64,000 nt of DNA from Methylobacterium sp. NMS14P (GTDB lineage Bacteria > Pseudomonadota > Alphaproteobacteria > Rhizobiales > Beijerinckiaceae): assembly GCF_028583545.1 (NCBI RefSeq), contig NZ_CP087107.1, positions 1 through 64,000 on the forward strand, read 5' to 3'. The notes under the pieces were generated by a model. The model had not been told where the DNA came from. It was given only the letters and a program-made list of their open reading frames with translations, and made no database searches. Positions 1 through 8,943 of the stretch are shown here, in pieces (position 1 is the stretch's first letter; every line of letters starts with the position of its first letter). Position numbers and translations under genes: made by a program.

Positions 1-126
1 GAAGACGGTTTTAAGGCTCTGATGACTCCAATGAAGCGCGAAATTTCCCAACGCTGCCGTCGCGAGCAGGACCAGGCCTAGCCCGCCGAGCAACGCGACG
101 AGCCGCAGTTTGATCGTCATTTTCAT
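1..126 (-). CDS. Methyl-accepting chemotaxis protein, N-terminal fragment (runs off window edge)
   Basis: A reading frame on the minus strand starts with ATG at 126 and stays open to base 1, giving 42 residues that begin MKMTIKLRLVALLGGLGLVL. It has a short basic N-terminus, then one hydrophobic helix (about residues 6-28), then the start of a periplasmic segment. This is the usual N-terminus of transmembrane chemoreceptors and of some sensor kinases. The rest of the gene is outside the window, so the signalling domain cannot be seen and the family call is an inference. A second methionine codon at residue 3 is an alternative start. Confidence 0.5.
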   Translation of the reverse strand, partial: MKMTIKLRLVALLGGLGLVLLATAALGNFALHWSHQSLKTVF

Positions 127-579
127 GGAGCGGACATCCAGGCGCCGGCACCCAGGACCCGTACGGGAGAGCCTGGGCTAGCAGTCATGAGCAAGTTGCG
201 CAAAATGTACGCAAATTGATTAATAAATATTCCAAAGAGTCTCCCAGCATGGAACGGCGATGCGATCCGGGAGTTGCGGTATCGGGCGGGGAAAAAGCGC
301 TTCTTCAACTTGAGGGTGTCAAAGTAGGCCGAAATCTAGCGCAGTAGTTTTCTCGTCTGGACGGGAGCGTCACCGCAGGTTGCGATCACGCCGGCGAAGC
401 CGTTCTCGGCGGCGTGGGTACGCGGCGCCCTTCCGCGGGCGCGGGTCGAGGGACGCTCGCCGGCTTCCAAGACCGCGCTGCCCCGAAGCATCCCCGTCCG
501 CTCCCGGCAGGCACCGGCCGGCAGGTGGAGCGCGCGGGCCGTGTGAGCTCCGGGCCACGGTGCCCTCTCGGCCGCGGGA
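127..579. other. Gene-free stretch, 453 bp
   Basis: No convincing gene on either strand. The stretch from about 195 to 350 is clearly richer in A and T than the surrounding DNA, so it probably contains the promoter of the minus-strand chemoreceptor gene that starts at 126. No terminator or repeat was recognised. Confidence 0.4.
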
Positions 580-975
580 TCAGCCGAGAAGGGCCGCTAT
601 CGCCCGCACCAGCTCCGTCTCGACGAACGGCTTGTACAGCCGTCGCTGCTCACGGTGGGCGCCCGCCTGGGCGAGCGTCGCCTCGCCCGTCGCGAACAGA
701 TACGGCACGCCGAGCGCGCGGAGCGCGCCGGCGACGGGGAAGACCATGTCGCCGCCGCCGAGGTTCACGTCGAGGACCGCCGCGTCGAGCGTCCCCTGGT
801 CCTCGATCAGGTCGAGCGCCTGCACGACGCTGGGCACGGGCCCGACGACGTCCGCCCCGGCCGCGAGCAGCCAGCGCTTCACCTCCATGGCGATCAGGTA
901 CTCGTCCTCCACCACGAGGACGCGGCGGCCGACAAGCGGAGGGGCAGGTTCACGCACGGCTGGCTTCGCTGGCAT
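580..975 (-). CDS. Single-domain response regulator
   Basis: This 131-residue protein is a receiver domain with no output domain. The acidic pocket is at residues 23-25 (VVEDE), the expected phospho-acceptor is Asp69 in AVLDV, and the conserved lysine is Lys115 in YKPF. It lies 48 bp downstream of the HWE-type kinase gene on the same strand, so it is the likely phosphotransfer partner of that kinase. Stand-alone receivers of this type are common next to HWE/HisKA_2 kinases in alphaproteobacteria and often feed stress-response phosphorelays. The specific output here cannot be read from the sequence. Confidence 0.85.
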   Translation of the reverse strand: MPAKPAVREPAPPLVGRRVLVVEDEYLIAMEVKRWLLAAGADVVGPVPSVVQALDLIEDQGTLDAAVLDVNLGGGDMVFPVAGALRALGVPYLFATGEATLAQAGAHREQRRLYKPFVETELVRAIAALLG

Positions 976-1023
976 GGCGGACCGCGATCCTACTGCGCGC
1001 GGGCATCCAGGCCTTCACACAGG

Positions 1024-3177
1024 CTAAGACACCGGCATCTCGATGCGGCAGCGCACGCCGTCGCGGTCCAGCGCGTAATCGACCGTGGCACCCAGGGCGT
1101 AGGCCAGCGCCTCCTGGATCAGCTCGGTCCCGTAGCCGCGACGGGGCACGCGCTCCCGCTGCTCGGGCAGGCCGCTCTCGATCCAGCTCAGGGCCAGTCG
1201 GCGGCGCTCGCGTCGGTCGCGCACGACCTCCCAGGTGACGCTGAGATGGCCGGTCCCGGTCTTGAGCGCCCCGTGCTTGACCGCGTTGGTGGTCAGTTCA
1301 TGGACGGCCAGGGCGAAGTTCTGCACCTGCCGCGCGGTCAGGTGCACCTCGGGGCCGGCGACCGTCATGCGCTCGGACACGCCGTCCACGTAGGCGGCCA
1401 GCTCGGCGCGCACCAGCGCGCCCACCTCGACCGTGTCGCTGCCGTACTGGCTGAGCAGGCCCTGGGCGCGGCTGAGCGCCTGCAGCCGCGCCTCGAACGC
1501 CTCGACCGGGCTGCCCTGCCGCAGCGTCCTGCCGGCCACGGCGCTGACGACACCGAGCAGGTTGCGCGTGCGGTGCTGCAGCTCGTTGATCAGCACCTCC
1601 TGTCGCGCCAGCAGCCTGTGGTGGTCCGTGACGTCGATGTTCACCCCCGACCACTTGCGGATCGACCCGTCCGGGTTCGTGATCGGCACCGCGCGCACGT
1701 TCGACCAGCGCCACGACGCGCTCGGGGCGTGCCACAGACGGTACTCGTGATCGACCGCCGTCCGCGTCGCGACCGCCTGCCGCCACTTCGCTTCCGTGAG
1801 TGCCCGGTCATCGGCGTGGATCGCGCGGACCCAGCCGTGCCCGAGCCACTCGTCCGGCCGCTGCCCGGTGAACGCGCGCCAGCCCGGACTGTCGACCTCG
1901 ATGAGGCCCTCGGCCGAGGCCTCCCAGCTGAACTGACCGAACCCCTCGACCAGCCCGCGGAACCGCTCCTCGCTCGCGCGCAGGTCGTCCTCCGCCCGCT
2001 TGCGCGCGGTCACGTCGCTGGCGGCGCCGAACCATTCGCGGATCTCGCCGTCGTCGCCGAGCAGCGGCACGGCCCGGGACAGCGCCCAGCCCAGGCTCCC
2101 GTCCGCCTGCCGGACGGGGTGCTCCAGCTCGAACATCGTCTTGGATCGGATCGCTCGCTGGATCGCCTCGCGCAGGCGCGGCTGGTCGGCCGGATCGATG
2201 TACGCGCTCAGCCAGTCGTCGTTCGGGGTGACGGTATCGGCCAGGAAGCCGCGGCCCTCGAGGACGCGCAGCTCGCTCCAGTCCGGGCTCATGCGGTAGA
2301 TGACATCCGAGCTGGCGGTGACGAGGGCGCGGAACCGCTCCTCGCTCGCGCGCAGCCGATCTTCGGCCCGTTTGCGCTGGAGGATGTCCTTGAACAGGAT
2401 CGCCACCTGCCGCCGTTCGGGCGCCCCGATCGGGAAGGCGTAGACTTCGTACCAGCGCCCGAGCGCGTCGGCGCGGTCCTCGAAGCGCTCGGGTTTGCCG
2501 GTGCGCACGATCCGGCCGTAGGTCTCGAACCAGTGCTGCTCGAGGTCCGGCGCCAGCGCCCGGATCGTCCGGCCGACCGCGTCGCTGAGCCCGGTCTGCT
2601 GCTCGAAGGCCGCGTTCACGGACAGGAAGCGGTAGTCGACGGCCTGCCCGGCCTCGTCGACGAGGACCTCGATGGTGCAGAAGCCCTCGTCGATGGCGTC
2701 GAAGAGGTGGCGGTACCGGGCCTCGCTCGTCCGCAGCTTGGCCTCGGCGCGCAGCCGCTCACCGATCTCGAAGCCGGTCATGTGGACGGCCATCACCTGC
2801 CCGTCGGCGTCGCGCACGGGCACCAGGAGCGCGTCGAAGACGTCCACCGCGGCGCCCGCGCCGCGGGTGTCCAGCGGCTGCCCGGTCACCTGCACGGCCT
2901 CGCCCGCGAAGGCGCGGGCGTAGAAGACCGCGACCGTCGCCCACCCCTCCGGGAACGTGCGCGCGAGCGGCCGGCCGAGACCCTCCGGGTGCCGGGTGCC
3001 GTAGAGCCTTGCGGCGGCATCGTTGTAGATCAGGAGGCGCTCGGGCCCGCAGACGAGGGACGCGACCTGCGGGCTGTCGAGCACCTGCTCGACCATCACC
3101 TTGAGGCGCTCCGGCCAGCGGGCGGACGGCCCCAGCGGCGTCTGCTCCCAAGCGAAGTCGCGGATGCGCGCGGCCAT
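1024..3177 (-). CDS. Multi-PAS sensor histidine kinase, HWE family
   Basis: This 717-residue protein has no obvious membrane segment and is probably cytosolic. Four PAS-like units are visible: about residues 30-140, 150-265, 275-395 and 400-520. The last two have PAC-type ends (GAASDVTARKRAE and GVNIDVTDHH). The kinase core has the phospho-accepting His535 in NELQHRTRN, then HELTTNAVKHG, and later SWIES. Together these fit the HWE histidine-kinase family, named for its conserved H and WxE residues. The start is ATG at 3177, which begins MAARIRDF; the frame is open much further upstream but that part is out-of-frame acyl-CoA synthetase DNA. A GTG 30 bp upstream is an alternative. The likely partner is the receiver encoded just downstream. 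The signal sensed is unknown. Confidence 0.88.
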   Translation of the reverse strand: MAARIRDFAWEQTPLGPSARWPERLKVMVEQVLDSPQVASLVCGPERLLIYNDAAARLYGTRHPEGLGRPLARTFPEGWATVAVFYARAFAGEAVQVTGQPLDTRGAGAAVDVFDALLVPVRDADGQVMAVHMTGFEIGERLRAEAKLRTSEARYRHLFDAIDEGFCTIEVLVDEAGQAVDYRFLSVNAAFEQQTGLSDAVGRTIRALAPDLEQHWFETYGRIVRTGKPERFEDRADALGRWYEVYAFPIGAPERRQVAILFKDILQRKRAEDRLRASEERFRALVTASSDVIYRMSPDWSELRVLEGRGFLADTVTPNDDWLSAYIDPADQPRLREAIQRAIRSKTMFELEHPVRQADGSLGWALSRAVPLLGDDGEIREWFGAASDVTARKRAEDDLRASEERFRGLVEGFGQFSWEASAEGLIEVDSPGWRAFTGQRPDEWLGHGWVRAIHADDRALTEAKWRQAVATRTAVDHEYRLWHAPSASWRWSNVRAVPITNPDGSIRKWSGVNIDVTDHHRLLARQEVLINELQHRTRNLLGVVSAVAGRTLRQGSPVEAFEARLQALSRAQGLLSQYGSDTVEVGALVRAELAAYVDGVSERMTVAGPEVHLTARQVQNFALAVHELTTNAVKHGALKTGTGHLSVTWEVVRDRRERRRLALSWIESGLPEQRERVPRRGYGTELIQEALAYALGATVDYALDRDGVRCRIEMPVS

Positions 3178-3443
3178 CTCGCCGCCGCCCTGTGGCCATG
3201 CCGACACTGATACGCCGCCTCGGTGATGTCGCGCGCCAGCATGTCCGCTCGCGGCCCGGGCAGCAACGACCAAGCCCGGCGGGATGCGGAATTCATCGCT
3301 CCGCCGAGCCGTGACGGCATCCGCGGGATCCGGGCGATCTCCGGGACGCGTGACAGCGGCCGCGGGCGGCAGGGTGCGGACGCCGTCAGCCGACACCGCG
3401 CCGGAAACGGCTCGGCCGCTCGGCCGGGATCCGGCCCGCGCCC

Positions 3444-5138
3444 TCAAGCCGTCGCGGATCGCTCGAGGCCCAGCTGCTCCTCCACGCACCGACGCATCAC
3501 GAATTTCTGGATCTTCCCGGAGACCGTCATCGGGAAGGCGTCGACGAACTGGATGTATCTCGGGATCTTGTGATGCGCGATCTGCCCCTCGCAGAACGCG
3601 CGCACCGCCTGCTCCGACAGGGTCTCGCCGTCGCGCAGCCGGATCCAGGCGCACAGCTCCTCCCCGTATTTCGGGTCGGTGACCCCGAAGACCTGGACAT
3701 CCTGGATCTGCGGATGCCGGAAGAGGAACTCCTCGATCTCGCGCGGATAGATGTTCTCGCCGCCGCGTATGACCATGTCTTTGATCCGGCCGACGATGTT
3801 GCAGTACCCCTCGGCGTCGAGCGTCGCGAGGTCGCCGGTGTGCATCCATCCGGCGGCGTCGAGGACCTCCGCGGTCCGCTCCGCGTCGCCCCAGTAGCCG
3901 AGCATGACCGAGTAGCCGCGCGTGCACAGCTCGCCGCGCTCGCCCCGAGGGGTCACGCGCCCCTCGGGATCCACGATCTTGACCTCGAGATGCGGGTGGA
4001 TCCGGCCGACGGTCGTGACGCGCCGCTCCAGCGGGTCGTCGCTCGAGCTCTGGAAGCTCACCGGGCTGGTCTCGGTCATGCCGTACGCGATGGTGACGTC
4101 GCGCATGTGCATGCGCTCCACCACCCGCCGCATCACCTCGATCGGGCAGGGCGCGCCCGCCATGATCCCGGTCCGCAGGGAGCGGAGATCGAAGCGCGCG
4201 AAGTCGGGGTGGTCGAGCTCGGCGATGAACATGGTCGGCACGCCGTAGAGCGCGGTGCAGCGCTCGGCCTGCACGGTCTCCAGCGTCGCGCGGGGGTCGA
4301 AGCCCTCGCCCGGATAGACCATGGCGCAGCCGTGGGTCAGGGCCGCGAGATTGCCCATCACCATGCCGAAGCAGTGGTAGAGCGGCACCGGGATGCAGAT
4401 TCGATCCTCGGCGCTCAGCCGCATCGCGCGGCCGACGAAGTGGCCGTTGTTGAGGATGTTGTGGTGGGTCAGCGTCACGCCCTTCGGGGCGCCCGTCGTG
4501 CCGCTGGTGAACTGGATGTTGGCCGCGTCGTCGAACTGCATCGCGTCGGCGAGGTCGCGCAGGGCGCCGGTGCCGGCCGCGTCGCCCCGGGCCGCGACCG
4601 CGTCGAACGGGACCGTCCCCGGGGCCGGCGGTCCGCCGATCTGGATCACGGTGCGCAGGTGCGGCAGGCGGGCGGCGGACAGCCGGCCCGGCTCGGAGGC
4701 GGCGAGTTCGGGGGCCAGGGTGCCGAGCATCCCGAGATAGTCGCTGGTCTTGAACGCCGTCGCCGTCACGAGGGCGGCGCAGCCGACCGTGTTGAGCGCG
4801 AGTTCCAGCTCCGTCAGCCGGTAGGCCGGATTGACCGTCACCAGGATGAGCCCCGCCCGGGCGGCGGCGAACTGGGTCAGCGCCCACTCGGCGCGGTTGA
4901 GCGACCAGATCCCGATACGGTCGCCGCGCCGGAGGCCGAGGGCGAGCAGGCCGGCCGCGAAGGTGTCGGCGCGGTCCCTCAGTTCGCGCCACGTCCAGCG
5001 CGCGCCCTGGGCGGGCGCGACCAGGGCCGCGCGATCCGGCCACGCCGCGGCGGCGCGATCCAGGGCCTGGCCGATGGTCAGGCCGAGCAGGGGCTCACCG
5101 GCCGCCCCGTGGACGTAACTCACCGCTCTCTCGCTCAT
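3444..5138 (-). CDS. AMP-binding acyl-CoA synthetase in the liu operon
   Basis: This 564-residue ANL-superfamily enzyme activates a carboxylic acid to its acyl-CoA through an acyl-adenylate. The phosphate-binding signature [10 protein letters not shown] is at residues 211-220. The later motifs YGMTETSP and [12 protein letters not shown] and the C-terminal catalytic-lysine segment [10 protein letters not shown] are present, so the enzyme looks intact. ATG at 5138 is chosen because AGGGAGGA precedes it at normal spacing. The gene follows HMG-CoA lyase by 60 bp and is probably last in the operon. Acyl-CoA synthetases of this type recur in leucine and acyclic-terpene degradation clusters. The substrate may be a branched short- or medium-chain acid or acetoacetate, but the sequence alone does not decide it. 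Confidence 0.87.
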   Translation of the reverse strand: MSERAVSYVHGAAGEPLLGLTIGQALDRAAAAWPDRAALVAPAQGARWTWRELRDRADTFAAGLLALGLRRGDRIGIWSLNRAEWALTQFAAARAGLILVTVNPAYRLTELELALNTVGCAALVTATAFKTSDYLGMLGTLAPELAASEPGRLSAARLPHLRTVIQIGGPPAPGTVPFDAVAARGDAAGTGALRDLADAMQFDDAANIQFTSGTTGAPKGVTLTHHNILNNGHFVGRAMRLSAEDRICIPVPLYHCFGMVMGNLAALTHGCAMVYPGEGFDPRATLETVQAERCTALYGVPTMFIAELDHPDFARFDLRSLRTGIMAGAPCPIEVMRRVVERMHMRDVTIAYGMTETSPVSFQSSSDDPLERRVTTVGRIHPHLEVKIVDPEGRVTPRGERGELCTRGYSVMLGYWGDAERTAEVLDAAGWMHTGDLATLDAEGYCNIVGRIKDMVIRGGENIYPREIEEFLFRHPQIQDVQVFGVTDPKYGEELCAWIRLRDGETLSEQAVRAFCEGQIAHHKIPRYIQFVDAFPMTVSGKIQKFVMRRCVEEQLGLERSATA

Positions 5139-5198
5139 GTCGTCCTCCCTCGTTCCTCCGAGCACGCGCGGCCGCGGCCTCGAAGGCCGCCCGCTCGA

Positions 5199-6110
5199 TC
5201 AGGGTGTCGGCGGCGCGCCGGCCAGCGCGCGGGCGACCTTCGAGGCCGGTTCCCGGCCGAGGTGGGACGCGATCGACCGCCCGGCCGCGGCGAGGGCATC
5301 GAGGTCGATGCCGGTCTCGATGCCCATGCCGCGGAGCATGTAGGCGACGTCCTCGGTGGCGACGTTGCCGGCGGCGCCCGGCGCGTAGGGGCAGCCCCCG
5401 AGCCCCGCCACCGCGGCGTCCACCACCGAGACGCCGAGTTCCAGGCAGGCGAGGAGGTTGGCCAGGGCCTGCCCGTAGGTGTCGTGGAAGTGCAGGGCGA
5501 CGGCCTGCAGCGGCACGTCGGCGGCCACCCACTCGACCAGCCGCCGGGCCGCGCGCGGCGTCCCGGTGCCGATCGTGTCGCCGAGGGCGATCTCGTGGCA
5601 GCCCATCGCGTGCAGGGACGCGGCGACGCGGGCGACCGCCGCCGGCGCGACGTCGCCCTCGTAGGGGCAGCCCAGGACGCAGGAGACGTAGCCCCGCACC
5701 CGCAGGTCTCGCGCGCGCGCGGCCTCCAGCACCGGGGCGAAGCGGTCGAGGCTCTCGGCGATCGAGCCGTTGACGTTGCGCCGGGAGAAGCTCTCCGAGG
5801 CGGCGGCGAACACCGCGACCTCCCGGACCCCGGAGGCGAGGGCCCGCTCCAGGCCCTGGAGGTTCGGGACCAGCACGGAATAGCCGACATCGGGCCGGGG
5901 GCGCAGCCGCGCCAGGACCTCCGCGGTGTCGGCCATCTGCGGCACCCATCGGGGCGACACGAAGCTGCCGGCCTCGATGCGGGTCAGCCCGGCCTCGGCC
6001 AGGGCCTCGATCAGCGCCACCCTGGCGGCGACCGGCACCCGCGCGGGCTCGTTCTGGAGCCCGTCGCGCGGCCCGACCTCGACCAACTGCACCCGGGCCG
6101 GATAGCTCAT
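5199..6110 (-). CDS. liuE: Hydroxymethylglutaryl-CoA lyase
   Basis: This 303-residue TIM-barrel enzyme cleaves HMG-CoA to acetyl-CoA and acetoacetate, the last step of leucine breakdown. It shows the N-terminal catalytic segment VGPRDGLQNE (residues 12-21, with the essential Arg15). It also has the metal-binding HFHDTYGQALAN and the Cys-containing glycine loop GLGGCPYAPGAAGN, followed by VATEDV. Length matches the bacterial family. Its ATG overlaps the stop of the upstream carboxylase alpha-subunit gene by 4 bp, which implies translational coupling. The symbol rests on the gene set, which matches the liu cluster known from Pseudomonas. Confidence 0.94.
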   Translation of the reverse strand: MSYPARVQLVEVGPRDGLQNEPARVPVAARVALIEALAEAGLTRIEAGSFVSPRWVPQMADTAEVLARLRPRPDVGYSVLVPNLQGLERALASGVREVAVFAAASESFSRRNVNGSIAESLDRFAPVLEAARARDLRVRGYVSCVLGCPYEGDVAPAAVARVAASLHAMGCHEIALGDTIGTGTPRAARRLVEWVAADVPLQAVALHFHDTYGQALANLLACLELGVSVVDAAVAGLGGCPYAPGAAGNVATEDVAYMLRGMGIETGIDLDALAAAGRSIASHLGREPASKVARALAGAPPTP

Positions 6111-8134
6111 GCGGGACGCTCCTCCGCCGCGAAGGTGACGATCTCGGTGCCCTCCTCGACCATGTCGTCGACGGCGTGGCGGACCTCGGCGACGAGGCCG
6201 GCCTGCGGCGCGCGGAGGGTGATCTCCATCTTCATCGCCTCGATCACCGCGAGCGGCGCGCTCTTCTCCACCACGTCGCCGGGCCGCACCCAGACCTGGG
6301 TCAGGCGGCCCGGCACGGGCGCCGTCACCCGGTCGCTGCCGCCCGCCTCGGTCCGGGGCGGGGCGAGGGGATCGACGTGGACCAGCGTCGCGTTCCGCCC
6401 GCCGACGATCACCGTCAGCTCCGCGCCGCGGCGGACCACCCGCAGCCGCCGCCAGACGCCGTCCAGCATCAGCCGCGCGCCCCCGGCGTCCTCAGTGTCG
6501 TCGGCGAGCGCCGCCAGGACCGTGCCCCCCGGCAGGTCGAGGCGGGCGCCGCCGTCGGGGAGGGGGCGTGTCCGCAGGGTGACGGGCGGGTCGTCGCCGC
6601 GGCGGAACTGCAGGTCCTGGCAGGGCTCCCCGTTCATCCGCCACGCGTCCGGATCGGCCCAGGGCGACCACGGGTCGCCGCTCGCCCGCGCCTGCGCGGC
6701 GACCGCCGCGCGCCGGTCGCGCAGGACGGTCAGGGCGGCGGCGGCCCAGATCGCGGGATCGGCCGTGCCGCCGTCCCGGGGCGCCAGCAGGTCGTCCGCG
6801 TGGCGGGCGATGAAGCCGGTGTCGAGCTCGGCCGCCCGGTAAGCGGGATGGCCGGCGACGGCGCGCAGGAGACCCAGATTGGTCGTCACGCCGACCACCT
6901 CGTAGGCGGCGAGCGCGGCCGCGAGCTGCCGGATCGCGGCCGCCCGGTCCTCGCCCCAGACGACCAGCTTGGCGATCATCGGGTCGTAATCCGGGGTGAT
7001 CCGGTCGCCCTGCACGATCCCGGTCTCGACCCGCACCCGCCCCGGCACGTCCTGCGGCTGGCGCAGGTGGGCGAGGGTGCCGACCGCCGGCAGGAAGTCG
7101 CGCGCCGGATCCTCGGCGTAGACCCGCGCCTCGATGGCGTGGCCGCGCAGGGCCAGGTCCTCCGCGCCGAGGGGCAGCCGCTCGCCCGCCGCCACGCGCA
7201 GCTGCCACTCCACCAGGTCGAGGCCGGTGACCATCTCGGTCACCGGATGCTCGACCTGGAGCCGGGTATTCATCTCCATGAAGTAGAAGTCCTCGCCCGC
7301 GGCGATGAACTCCACCGTGCCGGCACCGACGTAGCCGACCGCCCGGGCCGCCGCGACCGCGGCCTCGCCCATCCGCGCGCGGCGGACCGGGTCCATCCCG
7401 GGGGCCGGCGCCTCCTCGATCACCTTCTGGTGGCGCCGCTGGATCGAGCAGTCGCGCTCGAACAGCGAGACGGTGCTGCCGTGGCCGTCGGCGAAGACCT
7501 GGATCTCGATGTGCCGGGGGCGGGTCAGGTACGCCTCGATCAGCACCCGGTCGTCGCCGAAGGACGCCCGCGCCTCGCGCTGGGCGCCCGCGAGGGCGGC
7601 CTCGAACTCCGCGGCCGCCTCGACGACGCGCATGCCCTTGCCGCCGCCGCCGGACGAGGCCTTGATCAGCACCGGGTAGCCGATCCGGGCGGCCGCCTCC
7701 TTCAGCACCGGGAGATCCTGCGCGGCGCCGTGATAGCCCGGCACCAGCGGGACCCCGGCGCGCTCCATCAGCGCCTTGGACTCGGCCTTCGAGCCCATGG
7801 CGCGGATCGCCGCCGGGGGCGGGCCGACGAACACGAGGCCGGCCCCGGCGCAGGCGCCGGCGAAGTCCGCGTTCTCCGACAGGAAGCCGTAGCCCGGATG
7901 GATCGCCTCCGCGCCGGCGCGCCGGGCGACGTCGAGGATCCGCTCGGCCACGAGGTAGCTCTGGCGCGCCGGGGCGGGCCCGATCGGCCACGCCTCGTCG
8001 GCCATCCGGGTGTGGCGGGCGCCGGCATCCGCCTCGGAATAGACCGCGACCGTGCCGACGCCGAGGCGCCGGGCGGTGGCGATCACCCGGCAGGCGATCT
8101 CGCCGCGGTTGGCGATGAGGATCTTGCCGAACAC
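6107..8134 (-). CDS. liuD: Methylcrotonyl-CoA carboxylase, biotin-containing alpha subunit
   Basis: This 675-residue protein charges its own biotin with bicarbonate at the expense of ATP for carboxylation of 3-methylcrotonyl-CoA. The order is biotin-carboxylase N-domain (FGKILIANRGEIACRV), ATP-grasp domain (ASSGGGGKGMRVV, with EMNTRLQVEHPVTE later), biotin-carboxylase C-domain, a linker, and a C-terminal biotinyl domain with EAMKM. The biotin-accepting lysine is about residue 635. The propionyl- and acetyl-CoA carboxylase alpha subunits look similar; the assignment to methylcrotonyl-CoA comes from its place between the hydratase and the HMG-CoA lyase genes. It overlaps the lyase gene by 4 bp and lies 10 bp after the hydratase gene. 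Confidence 0.94.
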   Translation of the reverse strand: MFGKILIANRGEIACRVIATARRLGVGTVAVYSEADAGARHTRMADEAWPIGPAPARQSYLVAERILDVARRAGAEAIHPGYGFLSENADFAGACAGAGLVFVGPPPAAIRAMGSKAESKALMERAGVPLVPGYHGAAQDLPVLKEAAARIGYPVLIKASSGGGGKGMRVVEAAAEFEAALAGAQREARASFGDDRVLIEAYLTRPRHIEIQVFADGHGSTVSLFERDCSIQRRHQKVIEEAPAPGMDPVRRARMGEAAVAAARAVGYVGAGTVEFIAAGEDFYFMEMNTRLQVEHPVTEMVTGLDLVEWQLRVAAGERLPLGAEDLALRGHAIEARVYAEDPARDFLPAVGTLAHLRQPQDVPGRVRVETGIVQGDRITPDYDPMIAKLVVWGEDRAAAIRQLAAALAAYEVVGVTTNLGLLRAVAGHPAYRAAELDTGFIARHADDLLAPRDGGTADPAIWAAAALTVLRDRRAAVAAQARASGDPWSPWADPDAWRMNGEPCQDLQFRRGDDPPVTLRTRPLPDGGARLDLPGGTVLAALADDTEDAGGARLMLDGVWRRLRVVRRGAELTVIVGGRNATLVHVDPLAPPRTEAGGSDRVTAPVPGRLTQVWVRPGDVVEKSAPLAVIEAMKMEITLRAPQAGLVAEVRHAVDDMVEEGTEIVTFAAEERPA

Positions 8135-8144
8135 GGCCGCCCCC

Positions 8145-8933
8145 TCAGTCCCGCCGCCACGGGGGCGGGCGCTTGTCGAGGAAGGCGGCGATGCCCGCCC
8201 GCCCCTCGTCCGAGGCGCGGCGCCGGGCGATGCGCCGGCCCGTCTCGTGCCCCAGCTCGGCGTCCACGGGCCGCCCCTCGCACAGGAAGACGAGGTCCTT
8301 GGCCTCCGCCTGCGCGCCCGGGGCGCCCTGGAGGATGTTGCGCAGCACGTCCTTCGCGGCCGCCTCCAGCCGGTCGTCCGGCACCACCTCGTGCACGAGG
8401 CCGATCGCCCGGGCGCGCTCGGCGGAGAAGACCTCCGCGGTCTGGAACAGGCGCCGGGCCCAGCGGGGGCCGATCGCGTTGACCACGTAGGGGCCGATCG
8501 TCGCCGGGACGAGGCCGAGCCGCACCTCGCTCAGGCAGAACCGCGCGCTCTCGGCCGCGACGGCGACGTCGCAGCAGGCGGCGAGCCCGACGCCGCCGCC
8601 GTAGGCCGCCCCGTGCACGAGGGCGAGCGTCGGCTTCGGCAGCCGGTCGAGACCGTGCATCAGCCCCGCGAGCCCGACGGCGTCGGCGAGGTTGGTGTCG
8701 AAGGACTGGCCGGCGATCCGGCGCATCCAGGCGAGGTCAGCGCCTGCCGAGAAGCTCTGGCCGGCGCCCGCCAGGACGACCGCCCGGATCCCGGGAGCGG
8801 CGCCCAGCCGGTGCAGGGACGCGGTGAGGGCGGCGATCAGGCCGTCGTCGAAAGCATTGTGCTGCTCCGGACGGTTGAGCGTCAGGGTGGCGACCCCGCG
8901 CTCGTCGACCGTCTCCAGCAAGGTGCCGCTCAT
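8145..8933 (-). CDS. liuC: Enoyl-CoA hydratase family protein, probable methylglutaconyl-CoA hydratase
   Basis: This 262-residue crotonase-fold protein would hydrate 3-methylglutaconyl-CoA to HMG-CoA. It has the typical oxyanion-hole segments AGAGQSFSAGADLAWM (about residues 55-70) and HGAAYGGGVGLAACCD (about 108-123). The catalytic glutamate of the family is expected in CLSEVRLGLVPATI, which is present. Position 10 bp from both neighbours, between the two carboxylase genes, gives the pathway step. From its sequence alone it could be another enoyl-CoA hydratase or isomerase, so function rests on context. Confidence 0.9.
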   Translation of the reverse strand: MSGTLLETVDERGVATLTLNRPEQHNAFDDGLIAALTASLHRLGAAPGIRAVVLAGAGQSFSAGADLAWMRRIAGQSFDTNLADAVGLAGLMHGLDRLPKPTLALVHGAAYGGGVGLAACCDVAVAAESARFCLSEVRLGLVPATIGPYVVNAIGPRWARRLFQTAEVFSAERARAIGLVHEVVPDDRLEAAAKDVLRNILQGAPGAQAEAKDLVFLCEGRPVDAELGHETGRRIARRRASDEGRAGIAAFLDKRPPPWRRD

Positions 8934-8943
8934 CCCGCGCCTC

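Noticed and set aside
655-3210. Plus-strand open frame of 851 codons over the HWE kinase gene
   Set aside because: Antisense shadow caused by high GC. It has no domain, and the opposite strand encodes a clear PAS/kinase protein.
1024-5043. A 1339-codon minus-strand frame that could be read as a synthetase-kinase fusion
   Set aside because: Only the last 717 codons have kinase homology. The upstream part is out of frame with the real acyl-CoA synthetase, so this is not a fusion.
3570-6842. Plus-strand open frame of 1090 codons over the liu genes
   Set aside because: Spans three unrelated real genes on the other strand; translation is rich in R, G, H and P without any motif.
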